Assembly (NCBI GenBank): GCA_964432985.1
Contig: CAYSPT010000034.1
Span: forward strand, 1-55,412
DNA: 55,412 bases
From: CAYSPT01 sp964432985
GTDB lineage: Bacteria; Muiribacteriota; CAYSPT01
Direction: 5' to 3'
Part shown: piece by piece, positions 34,807-42,389 of the stretch
Position numbering within the stretch: position 1 is the stretch's first letter
Layout: every line of letters starts with the position of its first letter
Program-made: the position numbers and the translations under genes
Notes under the pieces: model-generated
The model's database searches: none
The model's input: the letters and a program-made list of their open reading frames with translations, nothing else
What the model was told of the DNA's origin: nothing

Positions 34807-35598
34807 CTATTTATCTTTTTTATCCAGAAGCTCCATGGCCATGGCCATGGTGATGGTGGACAGTAATTCAGCGGGCTGCGTGAACTCCATGGGATCTACA
34901 CACAGTTCGACGGTAAAGGTGCTGTCGATCATGTTGCGGACCATCAAGCCTTCTTCCACGGCGAAATACATGGTCCCCCTGGCTTCCATGGCCAGCCCTA
35001 TCTCCCCGCTGCCTTCGGTTGGCTCGAGATGTATGTCCGATGAAATTACCGCGCAGTGGTACCCGTTTATCGTCTCATACCCGGTAAAGGTGTAGGTGGC
35101 GGCAACGGGAGTGGCAAAATCCGGTTTGTAGCTGATAGTTGCCGTCCACGATTCTCCGGGCGCCAGGGGTCTGTCAGGAAACGTCACGGGCATCTTCATA
35201 TAATCGATTACGGCGTCCTTCGAGTCGAGCTGAAGTAGCTCACCCCTGCGGTTGATAGTCATTGTGGCCGAATGCCCGACATAGGGACACTTGGTCGGCC
35301 GCCCCCTGATGGTGTGAGTGCCTTTCTCGACGGTCACCTTCACATCCAATGTCCCGTCACCGGAAGACTTGAGGACCGTCCAGGAAAGCAGCATCTCGAA
35401 AAACATGGAAAAATAGTCTTTTCTGTCCCCGGTCTGACAGACACTTTTCCCATCCATCCTGACGATGTATTGGTTACTGTCCCCCTCACGGTGCTTGAGC
35501 TCGAGCCGTACCGCTTCATTCGCCAGGGCGGGGCGGACAGAAAGAACCATACCCGCCAGAAACACCGCTGCCAGCAGTACGCGTTTTTCGGCAAGCAT
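34807..35598 (-). CDS. Exported protein, paralogue of the 40187 product
   Basis: About 263 residues from ATG 35598, which lies 11 bases after AAAGGA. Starts at 35610 (ATG) and 35622 (TTG) are also open. Signal peptide EKRVLLAAVFLAGMVLSVRPALA. The mature protein is beta-rich: LELKHREGDSNQYIVRMDGK, TINRRGELLQLDS, FPDRPLAPGESWTATISY, GYETINGYHCAVI, MEARGTMYFAVEEGLMVRNM. The same segments recur in order in the 40187 product. The layout recalls uncharacterised exported families in which a beta-rich protein reports on or binds a hydrophobic ligand (tentative). It is divergent from clpC. A TTAGAAT box (rc of 35636-35642) may be its -10; a similar box precedes the paralogue. Confidence 0.78.
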   Translation of the reverse strand: MLAEKRVLLAAVFLAGMVLSVRPALANEAVRLELKHREGDSNQYIVRMDGKSVCQTGDRKDYFSMFFEMLLSWTVLKSSGDGTLDVKVTVEKGTHTIRGRPTKCPYVGHSATMTINRRGELLQLDSKDAVIDYMKMPVTFPDRPLAPGESWTATISYKPDFATPVAATYTFTGYETINGYHCAVISSDIHLEPTEGSGEIGLAMEARGTMYFAVEEGLMVRNMIDSTFTVELCVDPMEFTQPAELLSTITMAMAMELLDKKDK

Positions 35599-35650
35599 CA
35601 CATCCACCATCCTTTCCGCCAACGGGCCCTACAGGTATTCTAACACAGCA

Positions 35651-35684
35651 CATGCCGAGCATGCCAACATGCCAAGCATGCCAA
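35651..35684. promoter_or_regulatory. Two tandem 17-bp units with four CATGCC motifs
   Basis: CATGCC starts at 35651, 35660, 35668 and 35677 (spacing 9, 8, 9). These form two 17-bp direct repeats that differ at one base. They lie between the divergent genes at 35598 (leftward) and 35917 (rightward), just upstream of the possible -10 box of the leftward gene. Regular short repeats in a divergent promoter region are typical of an operator, but this is inference. The rest of 35685-35822 shows nothing clear. Confidence 0.5.
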
Positions 35685-35822
35685 ATCGAATATACATTCC
35701 TGTTTTGATAGAGAAAACCCCAGACAGCTTGTAGCTTTCTATCTGGCCTGCAGGACATGATTCAGTAACATTGTCTGTCAATCCCTCCCCTTTCAACACC
35801 TCGAAAACAGATCGTGCCAAAA

Positions 35823-35851
35823 TTGACATTGCACCTGGCGAGTGATATACT
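35823..35851 (+). promoter_or_regulatory. Sigma-70 promoter of the ClpC-like gene
   Basis: TTGACA (35823-35828), a 17-base spacer and TATACT (35846-35851) make a near-perfect vegetative promoter. It predicts a start near 35858 and a leader of about 60 bases before the ATG at 35917. No CIRCE-type inverted repeat is visible, so heat-shock control by HrcA is not supported. Confidence 0.85.
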
Positions 35852-35916
35852 TTTATGGGTTAGTATCACACATTTTCTTCAAGCCAATTACGGTATTTTA
35901 AGGCGGCAAACCATCC

Positions 35917-38298
35917 ATGTATGATCTGTTTTCGAAGCGCGCACATCACCTGCTTCACCTTTCACACAACGAAGCAACGCTTCTCAATAAAAATTATATA
36001 GGCACGGAGCACATACTTCTGGCTGTTGCAAGGAATCCCGCGCCCCTGGTACTCAAAGTGCTGAACACCTTTCATATCAACTATGACATTATCCGCGCCG
36101 AAGTTGAAAAACTGACCGGCAGCGAGCACACGCGATCCATCGGGCAGATGGACCTCACACACATGGCAAAGCTGGTGCTGCGTCTGTCAGTTGAGGAAGC
36201 CCAGAAACTTAACGAGAAGACCGTCACCGACGAGCATCTCCTGCTCGGGTTGATCCGGGCCGAAGAGGGAATCGCGCGCCGCGTGGTATCCAACCTGGGA
36301 GTCGATCCCGAGGTGCTCAGACGGAAACTGCTCGAGCTTCTGCGATACCGCCAGGCCATCAGCCAGGACGAAACTTCCGAAGAATCAGAAACCCCGACCC
36401 TGGACCTTTACGCCACCGATCTTACCGACCAGGCCGAGAACGACAAGCTGGATCCGGTAATCGGCCGGGGAGAAGAGACAGACCGGGTAATCCACATCCT
36501 GTGCCGCAGGATGAAGAACAATCCCTGCCTGGTTGGAGACCCGGGGATCGGTAAAACAGCCATCGTAGAAGGGCTAGCGATCAGGATAGCCAGTAACCGC
36601 GTGCCTGAACCGCTGAAAGGCCATCGTATCATGATGCTCAATATCGGGGCTATGCTGGCCGGAGCCAAGTTCAGGGGAGAGTTCGAAGAGCGAATGAAGA
36701 ACACTATCGAAGAGGTCCGCAGCAAGGGAAGCATCATCCTCTTCATCGACGAGCTGCACACCCTGGTGGGGACAGGCTCCATGGCCGGTACGATGGACGC
36801 CGCCAACATACTCAAACCCGTTCTGGCCAGGGGAGAAGTCCAGGTAATCGGAGCGAGTACCCCAGCGGAGTACCGCAAGCACATCGAGGGAGATTCGTCA
36901 CTGGAGCGGCGGTTCCAACCCATCTTAATCCAGGAGCCAACCCGGGAAGAGGCCAAAGCTATTCTTATGGGCATCAAATCCCGCTACGAGGACTTCCACT
37001 CGGTTCTGATTACCACCGGGGCCGTTCATGCCGCCTGCCGGCTTTCGGAACGGTACATTTCCGACCGTTTTCTTCCCGACAAAGCAATTGACCTGATGGA
37101 CGAAGCAGCGGCAGCGGTGAGACTCAGAGAGCTGAAATCGGTTGAGGAAGATGACGGCCGGGTTTCCATTCTCGACGGTCCGCTGCGCACGGGAATCGAT
37201 TCGCTGCACGTGAGCCTGAGGGTCCAGGAAGAGCTGTCCGGGCTCCTGTGGGGAAAGACTACCGCCACATCCAAGAAAAAGCCGGAAGTCACTATGGAAG
37301 ACATCGCCAGCGTGGTCGCCCGGTGGACCGGTATTCCGGTGAGTCAGCTCACCCGGGAAGAGTCAGAGCAGCTTCTTCACCTTGAAAAAGACCTGCACCA
37401 GCGGGTAATTGGGCAGAACGAAGCTATCACGGCTGTGGCCCAGTCTATACGAAGAGCCCGGGCCGGGCTCAAAGATCCGAAGAGGCCCTCCGGTTCCTTC
37501 ATCTTCCTCGGACCCACCGGGGTGGGAAAAACCGAACTGGCACGTGCCCTGGCTGAGTACCTCTTCGGCAACGAGGACGCTCTCATCCGGGTGGACATGT
37601 CAGAATACATGGAACGGCACACGGTGTCGCGGATGTTCGGGGCACCCCCGGGCTACGTGGGATTCGACAGTGCCGGGCAGCTCACCGAAAAAGTCAGGCG
37701 GAGGCCTTACTCGGTGGTACTGTTCGACGAAATTGAGAAAGCCCATCCCGACGTGTTCAACGCCCTGCTCCAGGTCATCGAGGACGGCATCCTGACCGAC
37801 AGCCACGGGCGCACGGTGAGCTTCCGTAACTGTATAGTTATCATGACCTCGAATATCGGCACCTATCGCATCCAGCGTAACCAGAAGATAGGGTATTTCC
37901 CCGCGCACCCGGAAGAGGCCTACGAGCGGATGAAGGAAACACTCCTGGAGGAACTCAAGCGGACGGTGAAGCCGGAGTTTCTCAACCGGGTAGACGAAAT
38001 AGTGGTCTTCCAGCGCTTGACCAAGGACGAGCTTATCGATATAGCCAACCTGATGATAGTGCAGATCCAGAGCCGGCTGAACGAGCGCAACATCAGCCTC
38101 AAGGTCAGCCGGGAAGCACTGGTTATTCTCATCGAAAAAGGATACGACAGCTCGCTGGGAGCGCGTCCGCTGAGACGGGCTATCCAGAAACTGGTGGAAA
38201 ACCAGATTGCCAACCAGCTTCTCGAGGGCAGTTTCACCAACGGAGACGTCATCTCCATCCTGGAGCGCGAATCTGCTCTTGTATTTCTGAAAGAGTGA
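35917..38298 (+). CDS. clpC: ClpC-type AAA+ unfoldase
   Basis: A 793-residue Hsp100 protein. The Clp N domain (about 3-145) has two repeats (IGTEHILLAVARN; VTDEHLLLGLIRAEEG). The first AAA+ module has GDPGIGKT (207-214) and IILFIDELHT. The second has GPTGVGKT (532-539), VVLFDEIEKAHPDVF, and the C-terminal YDSSLGARPLRRAIQ. The middle domain between them is short, as in ClpC and unlike ClpB. KIGYF (about 657-661) occupies the place of the ClpP-docking (I/L/V)G(F/L) loop, so it may feed ClpP, though the tripeptide is IGY. It unfolds proteins with ATP. No clpP or mcsB is in the window. ATG 35917 follows AAGGCGG and a strong sigma-70 promoter. Confidence 0.95.
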   Translation: MYDLFSKRAHHLLHLSHNEATLLNKNYIGTEHILLAVARNPAPLVLKVLNTFHINYDIIRAEVEKLTGSEHTRSIGQMDLTHMAKLVLRLSVEEAQKLNEKTVTDEHLLLGLIRAEEGIARRVVSNLGVDPEVLRRKLLELLRYRQAISQDETSEESETPTLDLYATDLTDQAENDKLDPVIGRGEETDRVIHILCRRMKNNPCLVGDPGIGKTAIVEGLAIRIASNRVPEPLKGHRIMMLNIGAMLAGAKFRGEFEERMKNTIEEVRSKGSIILFIDELHTLVGTGSMAGTMDAANILKPVLARGEVQVIGASTPAEYRKHIEGDSSLERRFQPILIQEPTREEAKAILMGIKSRYEDFHSVLITTGAVHAACRLSERYISDRFLPDKAIDLMDEAAAAVRLRELKSVEEDDGRVSILDGPLRTGIDSLHVSLRVQEELSGLLWGKTTATSKKKPEVTMEDIASVVARWTGIPVSQLTREESEQLLHLEKDLHQRVIGQNEAITAVAQSIRRARAGLKDPKRPSGSFIFLGPTGVGKTELARALAEYLFGNEDALIRVDMSEYMERHTVSRMFGAPPGYVGFDSAGQLTEKVRRRPYSVVLFDEIEKAHPDVFNALLQVIEDGILTDSHGRTVSFRNCIVIMTSNIGTYRIQRNQKIGYFPAHPEEAYERMKETLLEELKRTVKPEFLNRVDEIVVFQRLTKDELIDIANLMIVQIQSRLNERNISLKVSREALVILIEKGYDSSLGARPLRRAIQKLVENQIANQLLEGSFTNGDVISILERESALVFLKE

Positions 38299-38299
38299 C

Positions 38300-38430
38300 G
38301 GCTGGTATTACGGTATTGTTGACCGCTCACGGCTTCGCCATCCTGGCTGCGCCTCCGCTAAGGGTCCTGCTCGTAAAAATGACTTCCTGTCATTTTTACG
38401 ACCTACGTCTACAATACCGTAATACCAGCC
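38300..38430. repeat. Inverted repeat with nested perfect hairpin after clpC
   Basis: Perfect 20-bp arms at 38300-38319 and 38411-38430 enclose 91 bases. Inside is a second perfect hairpin with 13-bp arms (38371-38383 and 38389-38401) and a 5-base loop. The element begins 1 base after the clpC stop. It can act as a 3' end structure; terminal arms bounding a short non-coding body also resemble a miniature mobile element, but no flanking target duplication is evident. From 38431 to 38687 there are GC-rich palindromic motifs (gcgcgc, cgcttcgctg) and an N gap, but no gene. Confidence 0.85.
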
Positions 38431-38442
38431 TGTCGAGTTACA

Positions 38443-38630
38443 GCTTCGGTTCGCTTCGCTGTTGCTGCGCGCTAAAGAGCGCNNNNNNNNNNNNNNNNNN
38501 NNNNNNNNNNNNNNNNNNNNNNNNNNNNNNNNNNNNNNNNNNNNNNNNNNNNNNNNNNNNNNNNNNNNNNNNNNNNNNNNNNGGGTTCGCTTCGCTGTTG
38601 CTGCGCGCTAAAGCGCGCGCAAAGCGCTCG
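38443..38630. repeat. Repeated GC-rich intergenic motif around an N gap
   Basis: The phrase ttcgcttcgctgttgctgcg followed by cgctaaag occurs just before the gap (ending near 38475) and again just after it. The surrounding tails differ slightly (agagcgc versus agcgcgc), so the two are near-identical repeat copies rather than one overlapping end. They resemble REP-type intergenic elements. The 100 N at 38483-38582 have arbitrary length. Confidence 0.6.
38483..38582. other. Assembly gap (100 N) in an intergenic repeat
   Basis: Exactly 100 N between two near-identical repeat copies. Unlike the gap at 23653, the flanks do not overlap exactly, so some sequence may really be missing. Confidence 0.95.
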
Positions 38631-38687
38631 CTCATATTGGCTTATTGTGCATAACTGATACTCGAAGAGTTCAGCGAGAGGAATTCG

Positions 38688-39920
38688 TTACGGTTTCTGG
38701 TACCTGGCTATGGCGCCGGTGGTGAGAATGTAAAGATTACCGCCGTCGGGGATGAAGTCATAGACAATCCGCCCGTTTAACTCATCCGGTGAACGTTCCA
38801 GTATGGTAAGTTCCAGCTGCGATTCGCCCGCAGGTCGTACTTCGACGCGAACCGCTCCTGCGCTGTCGGTTCCCAGCCACAGGCTGCCGTCAACCGACGC
38901 CAGGGCTGTTACCATGACCGGACCCCCGCCGGAACCACTCAGGTCATTGGGCAACCGGACCTCAAGCAGGCTGGCGGTTCCGCTGTCCCAGGCCACCAGG
39001 CCGCCGGGAGCATCTCCGGTAAGACCGAAAGACATCCAGACCCGGTCAAGCGTAGCGGTGCAGGCAATACAACGATTTCCCGGATAAACATCTTCCATAC
39101 CGTGCAGCTCCTCGAGTCCATCCGGGGTAACCCGGGCCAACAACCTGGATGCTCCCCCTTCTCCGGATTCAATGACCATCCAGACAGATGATTCCTGGGA
39201 TACCCCAGATGATTCCCTGGAGACCCCAGATGATTCCTTAGAGACCCCAGATGACTCCTGGGAAACCCCATACGATTCCCGGGAGACTATGGTGACGTTT
39301 CTCGCCGGAATCGAGGTTTCGGGAAGCGGAAGTATCATTTTTTCGTGCTGAGGAGCAAACAGCACGAGCTCTTTCTCACACGCTGCCCAGAGGCCGTGCT
39401 CCGTGTGCCGGGCAGCAAGCAAGGGTGATGGAAACCGGAGAAACTGCTCAGGGGATCCATACTGTTTCTTCGACGGATCAAAAACCGCCAGGTGGTGTTC
39501 ACCGGGAACCAGTACCGCCATCTTGTCCTTATAAGGCACGATATCGACAGCTGCCCAGCTTCTTTCCCGGGAAAGAGAACGGATAACTTCAAACCGCCCC
39601 TGACCGGCCGGAACAAACTCCACCACACCGGCTACAGGCGAAACCAGGAAATAAGTATTGGAACCGGAAGAAACACGCAGACCTCCCGAAAACGGCACCT
39701 TACCCAGCAGGTACCTCTCCGGTTGAAACACGTTCCAATTGCCGGTTGATGACGTAGTGGTGTCAACCAGTTGCTCTGAGGGAGGGGGTGTATCCAAATC
39801 CGTACCGGCCGGTGCTTGACCGCCGGTCGGGGGTGGGGCCCCGCCTGAAAGACATATTCCAATTAGCAGAATGATACTGCTATGCATAATAATGCTACGA
39901 TATCGAAACAGAAACCTCAA
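38688..39920 (-). CDS. Exported protein, probably a beta-propeller, with SSGVSxE repeats
   Basis: Up to 410 residues. The TTG at 39920 overlaps the TGA of the preceding gene and has AGGA three bases upstream; an ATG at 39887 lacks a site but gives a cleaner signal peptide (MHSSIILLIGICLSGG). The mature part repeats short beta-strand blocks (VSPVAGVVEFVPAGQGRFEV; DIVPYKDKMAVLVPGEHHLA; GLWAACEKELVLFA; RVWMSFGLTGDAP; GSLWLGTDSAG; GNLYILTTGAIARY), as in WD40- or NHL-type propellers. In its middle, five in-frame copies of SSGVS(R/K/Q)E (nt about 39185-39275) are inserted. Probably an envelope-located scaffold or sensor. It is the last gene of a three-gene leftward operon. Confidence 0.72.
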   Translation of the reverse strand: MRFLFRYRSIIMHSSIILLIGICLSGGAPPPTGGQAPAGTDLDTPPPSEQLVDTTTSSTGNWNVFQPERYLLGKVPFSGGLRVSSGSNTYFLVSPVAGVVEFVPAGQGRFEVIRSLSRERSWAAVDIVPYKDKMAVLVPGEHHLAVFDPSKKQYGSPEQFLRFPSPLLAARHTEHGLWAACEKELVLFAPQHEKMILPLPETSIPARNVTIVSRESYGVSQESSGVSKESSGVSRESSGVSQESSVWMVIESGEGGASRLLARVTPDGLEELHGMEDVYPGNRCIACTATLDRVWMSFGLTGDAPGGLVAWDSGTASLLEVRLPNDLSGSGGGPVMVTALASVDGSLWLGTDSAGAVRVEVRPAGESQLELTILERSPDELNGRIVYDFIPDGGNLYILTTGAIARYQKP

Positions 39921-40150
39921 GCTTCCTGTTCCGCATCGATAGCTGGTGCCAGACTATCTATCGCCTTCTTGAAATCTTTATAAAACTCGACGTCAAGCCG
40001 TATGCCTTTTTTGGTATATCCTTCGTAGTTCTCTCTCTTGACGAACTCACGAATATCAAAATACAAACGCCCACGGAAACGGGTCAGACTGAAAACCAGT
40101 TGGGCATCCACACCTTTTTCCATCCGGGTAACTTCTTTTAACTCGCTCAC
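39917..40150 (-). CDS. PC4/p15-like single-stranded-DNA-binding protein
   Basis: A 77-residue protein from GTG 40150, with AGGAGGAG about 8 bases upstream. Residues 20-68 match the eukaryotic transcriptional coactivator PC4 core and its bacterial relatives: FSLTRFRGRLYFDIREFV, then a YEGYTKKGIRLDVEFYKDF segment. These correspond to the RxFKGKxxIDIREY and PGRKGISLxxEQW strands of PC4. Such proteins bind single-stranded nucleic acid as dimers and affect transcription or repair. It stands between two genes for exported proteins and overlaps the second by 4 bases, an unexpected context. It could be the regulator of this small operon. Confidence 0.85.
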   Translation of the reverse strand: MSELKEVTRMEKGVDAQLVFSLTRFRGRLYFDIREFVKRENYEGYTKKGIRLDVEFYKDFKKAIDSLAPAIDAEQEA

Positions 40151-40186
40151 TGTTTCATCTCCTCCTCGATATACTTCGTTCGGTTA

Positions 40187-41053
40187 CTATTCCTTTGTAA
40201 GCTCCATGCTTACATTCAGACTTAAATCCATGTCGAGTACTGTGCTCTCTACCTCTATATCTTCCTCTTCCATCCACGGAGTGTCAGGTCCTTCGAAACG
40301 CTGTACATTCTCGCCCTTGACAGCTTGCTCATCTTGAGCGACCTCTACAGGCATCTTCAGCTTCATGGTACTTTTTACATCGCTGCGAACAAGCCGGCCG
40401 CCCTCGTAATCGAAATACATCTTTCCGTTCGACTCGACATGTATGGCGACATCGTCTATTCCCTCTAAAGGAATTTCTCTGACGGTAGTCTTTATCACAG
40501 CACACTCTGTCCCGTCAACCTTTTCGAATCCGGTCAGGGTGTTGGTAGATTCAACCTGCATAGGATAACGGGGGCTCAAGATAACCATGCTGGTCCAGGA
40601 ATCACCAATAGCCAGGGCTTTGTCGGGAAACTCGAACTGCATTCCGAAATAATTTTTTCCTGGCTCAGACGGAGTGACCGCAACAACACGTCCCTGGCGG
40701 GTCAACTTCATGATCTTCGATTCACCCACATTCGGGAGATCTTCCGGATTCCCGTTAATATCCCCTTCTCCCTTCAGCATTGTTACAGACACATTCATGA
40801 GGCCCTCGTCATCGACCTCGAGCACTTTCCATCTCATGAGCAAATCCAGGCTCATAGTTGTGTCCTGTTTTTCCTGTACCGATGTGACCAGGCTTTTCCC
40901 CTCCAGGCGCACCGCGTAATTATCAACGTCTCCCTGAGTGTGCTTGAGCTTCAAGTGAACCGGCTTCTGGGCTGCCACCAGGGAAGCGGAAAACACCAGT
41001 ACAACAATAAGAACCGCGTTCAAGGCAAGGCGCATTTTACCACTCGCCGTCAC
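40187..41053 (-). CDS. Exported protein, paralogue of the 34807 product
   Basis: About 288 residues from GTG 41053, which has GAGAGGAG with a 9-base spacer. TTG 41062 and ATG 41035 are alternatives. Signal peptide MRLALNAVLIVVLVFSASLVAA. The mature protein is beta-rich and collinear with the 34807 product: LKLKHTQGDVDNYAVRLEGK, MKLTRQGRVVAV, FPDKALAIGDSWTSMVIL, GFEKVDGTECAVIK, VESNGKMYFDYEGGRLVRSD. It has an acidic insert (TPWMEEEDIEVE) near the end. The two paralogues flank clpC and its repeat region at about 5 kb distance. Function unknown. It is first in the operon with the PC4-like gene. Confidence 0.78.
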   Translation of the reverse strand: MTASGKMRLALNAVLIVVLVFSASLVAAQKPVHLKLKHTQGDVDNYAVRLEGKSLVTSVQEKQDTTMSLDLLMRWKVLEVDDEGLMNVSVTMLKGEGDINGNPEDLPNVGESKIMKLTRQGRVVAVTPSEPGKNYFGMQFEFPDKALAIGDSWTSMVILSPRYPMQVESTNTLTGFEKVDGTECAVIKTTVREIPLEGIDDVAIHVESNGKMYFDYEGGRLVRSDVKSTMKLKMPVEVAQDEQAVKGENVQRFEGPDTPWMEEEDIEVESTVLDMDLSLNVSMELTKE

Positions 41054-41088
41054 CAGCACCAACTCCTCTCAACATTTCCAACCTGCAA

Positions 41089-41118
41089 ATTCTAACACGA
41101 CATTTAATTATATGTAAA
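41089..41118 (-). promoter_or_regulatory. Possible sigma-70 promoter for the 41053 operon
   Basis: On the minus strand TTTACA (41118-41113) and TAGAAT (41094-41089) are separated by 18 bases, about 35 bases upstream of the probable start. The GTGTTAGAAT context also precedes the paralogous gene near 35636. Confidence 0.5.
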
Positions 41119-41228
41119 GATTGTTCTTATAACTATTTACAATTATCTGCTTCGCATTGAAAGTAATGCGTAGAAGATAAATGCATTTTGTGGTATGCTA
41201 CTACACCGGCAGAGGAGGTATAATTCCG

Positions 41229-41681
41229 TTGGCTAAAAGGAATCAACAGTCTTCTACGCAGGGAGTACGCGGCAAGAATCCCGTTATCGCCGGTCTTCTG
41301 GCCTGGATGATACCGGGGATGGGACATTTTTACCTGCGAAGACGGATCCATGGAATTATCTTTCTCGTGACAATCAATCTGCTGTTTTTTCTGGGCTGCT
41401 CCCTCGGAGGCGACCTGTTTCCCAAGATTCAGGATGCCGGTGCCATCGGAGTGCTGAGCCGTATAAGCCATTTTTTCAACGGTCTGCCATTTATTGGAAC
41501 CTGGCAGATCTGGGGAGAAACCGCACGCCCGGCGGCACCCTATTCTGAAATGGGGAAAGCCTGGATAGATATTGCCTGCCTCCTTAATATCCTGATAATT
41601 TTCAACGCATACGATATTGCAAAAGGTCGACCTATTTTCTCAAATAAGACCGATGGAGACGGAAATCAGGCGAAATCGTGA
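41229..41681 (+). CDS. Multi-pass membrane protein, DUF6677-like
   Basis: A 150-residue protein from TTG 41229, which has AGAGGAGG (41211-41218) with a 10-base spacer. An ATG at 41181 is open but has no site. After a polar start (AKRNQQSSTQG), the motif VIAGLLAWMIPGMGHFYLRRRIHGIIFL resembles small bacterial membrane proteins with a TM2-like GxGHFYLxR turn (I would place it near DUF6677, tentatively). A second and a third membrane segment follow (about 45-62 and 118-132). Function unknown. The next gene starts inside its stop codon (GTGA), so they are translationally coupled. Confidence 0.75.
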   Translation: MAKRNQQSSTQGVRGKNPVIAGLLAWMIPGMGHFYLRRRIHGIIFLVTINLLFFLGCSLGGDLFPKIQDAGAIGVLSRISHFFNGLPFIGTWQIWGETARPAAPYSEMGKAWIDIACLLNILIIFNAYDIAKGRPIFSNKTDGDGNQAKS

Positions 41682-41857
41682 GATCCCTTACAGTACATAT
41701 TTTTCTTTTCATGTTTACCGTCTTCACCAGCACGTTAGTGGTGACGGCCACCGTCTCTGATGACTGGCGTTTCATATTCAAAAAGACATTTGAATGGTTC
41801 GGCTGGTTCACACTGGCTGCGGTGGTTTGCTCGGTAGGGGTATTTTTCATCAGCTGA
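41678..41857 (+). CDS. 59-residue two-pass membrane protein
   Basis: GTG 41678 overlaps the TGA of the previous gene by four bases (GTGA), a strong sign of coupled translation. The product has two hydrophobic segments (VHIFLFMFTVFTSTLVVTA and WFTLAAVVCSVGVFFIS) joined by a short charged loop (DDWRFIFKKTFE). No family recognised. It is followed after 38 bases by the next gene of the operon. Confidence 0.7.
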   Translation: MRSLTVHIFLFMFTVFTSTLVVTATVSDDWRFIFKKTFEWFGWFTLAAVVCSVGVFFIS

Positions 41858-41895
41858 TCCACCATGGTGGAGAAGCGCGCGTTAGGAGACGTAGT

Positions 41896-42357
41896 ATGAG
41901 CACACAGAAGAAAAAGCGGTTAACCTGGAAGGATGTCGGGGTAAAATTCCTCTGGATCTGTGGGATCGCCTGTATCATGTTCATCATGACATGGATCGAA
42001 CTCTACACCAGGGCGAGCGACAAGTATACCGAAGCCCAGCAGCTCATGGACGAAGCGATGAAGATCGACGAACAAGCGGAACCTGACATGAGACAGGCCA
42101 AGCTCGAACTGGCGGTGGAGACCTATGCCGAGGTCATCAGTATGCACTATGCGCCCTTCAGTCCATGGGTGCGGAAAACGCAGGACCACCTCTTCGAACT
42201 GGGATCAGCTTTCGAACAACAAAAAAACCAACGGCTGGCAATTAAGACATTCGAGGAACTGGACCTCGCCTATCCACCACTTCCCTACTCGGCATTTCCG
42301 GATTTCAGGAAAAAGGTCAATCTCAAATTAGCAGCGCTCAAGGAAATGAAACCCTGA
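41896..42357 (+). CDS. Membrane-anchored TPR-like small protein
   Basis: A 153-residue protein from ATG 41896, preceded by AGGAG. The open frame runs back to 41794 through the previous gene without a site. After a basic start (STQKKKRLTWKD), residues 15-33 form a membrane segment (FLWICGIACIMFIMTWIEL). The rest is helical, with a TPR-style pattern (YTEAQQLMDEAMKIDEQ; AKLELAVETYAEVISM; FELGSAFEQQKNQRLAIKTF). A scaffold role is likely. Last gene of a three-gene rightward operon, convergent with the HEAT-repeat gene, 32 bp apart. Confidence 0.75.
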   Translation: MSTQKKKRLTWKDVGVKFLWICGIACIMFIMTWIELYTRASDKYTEAQQLMDEAMKIDEQAEPDMRQAKLELAVETYAEVISMHYAPFSPWVRKTQDHLFELGSAFEQQKNQRLAIKTFEELDLAYPPLPYSAFPDFRKKVNLKLAALKEMKP

Positions 42358-42389
42358 GCGAAGCAGAGGTCACGTTTGGGCAAGGTGGA

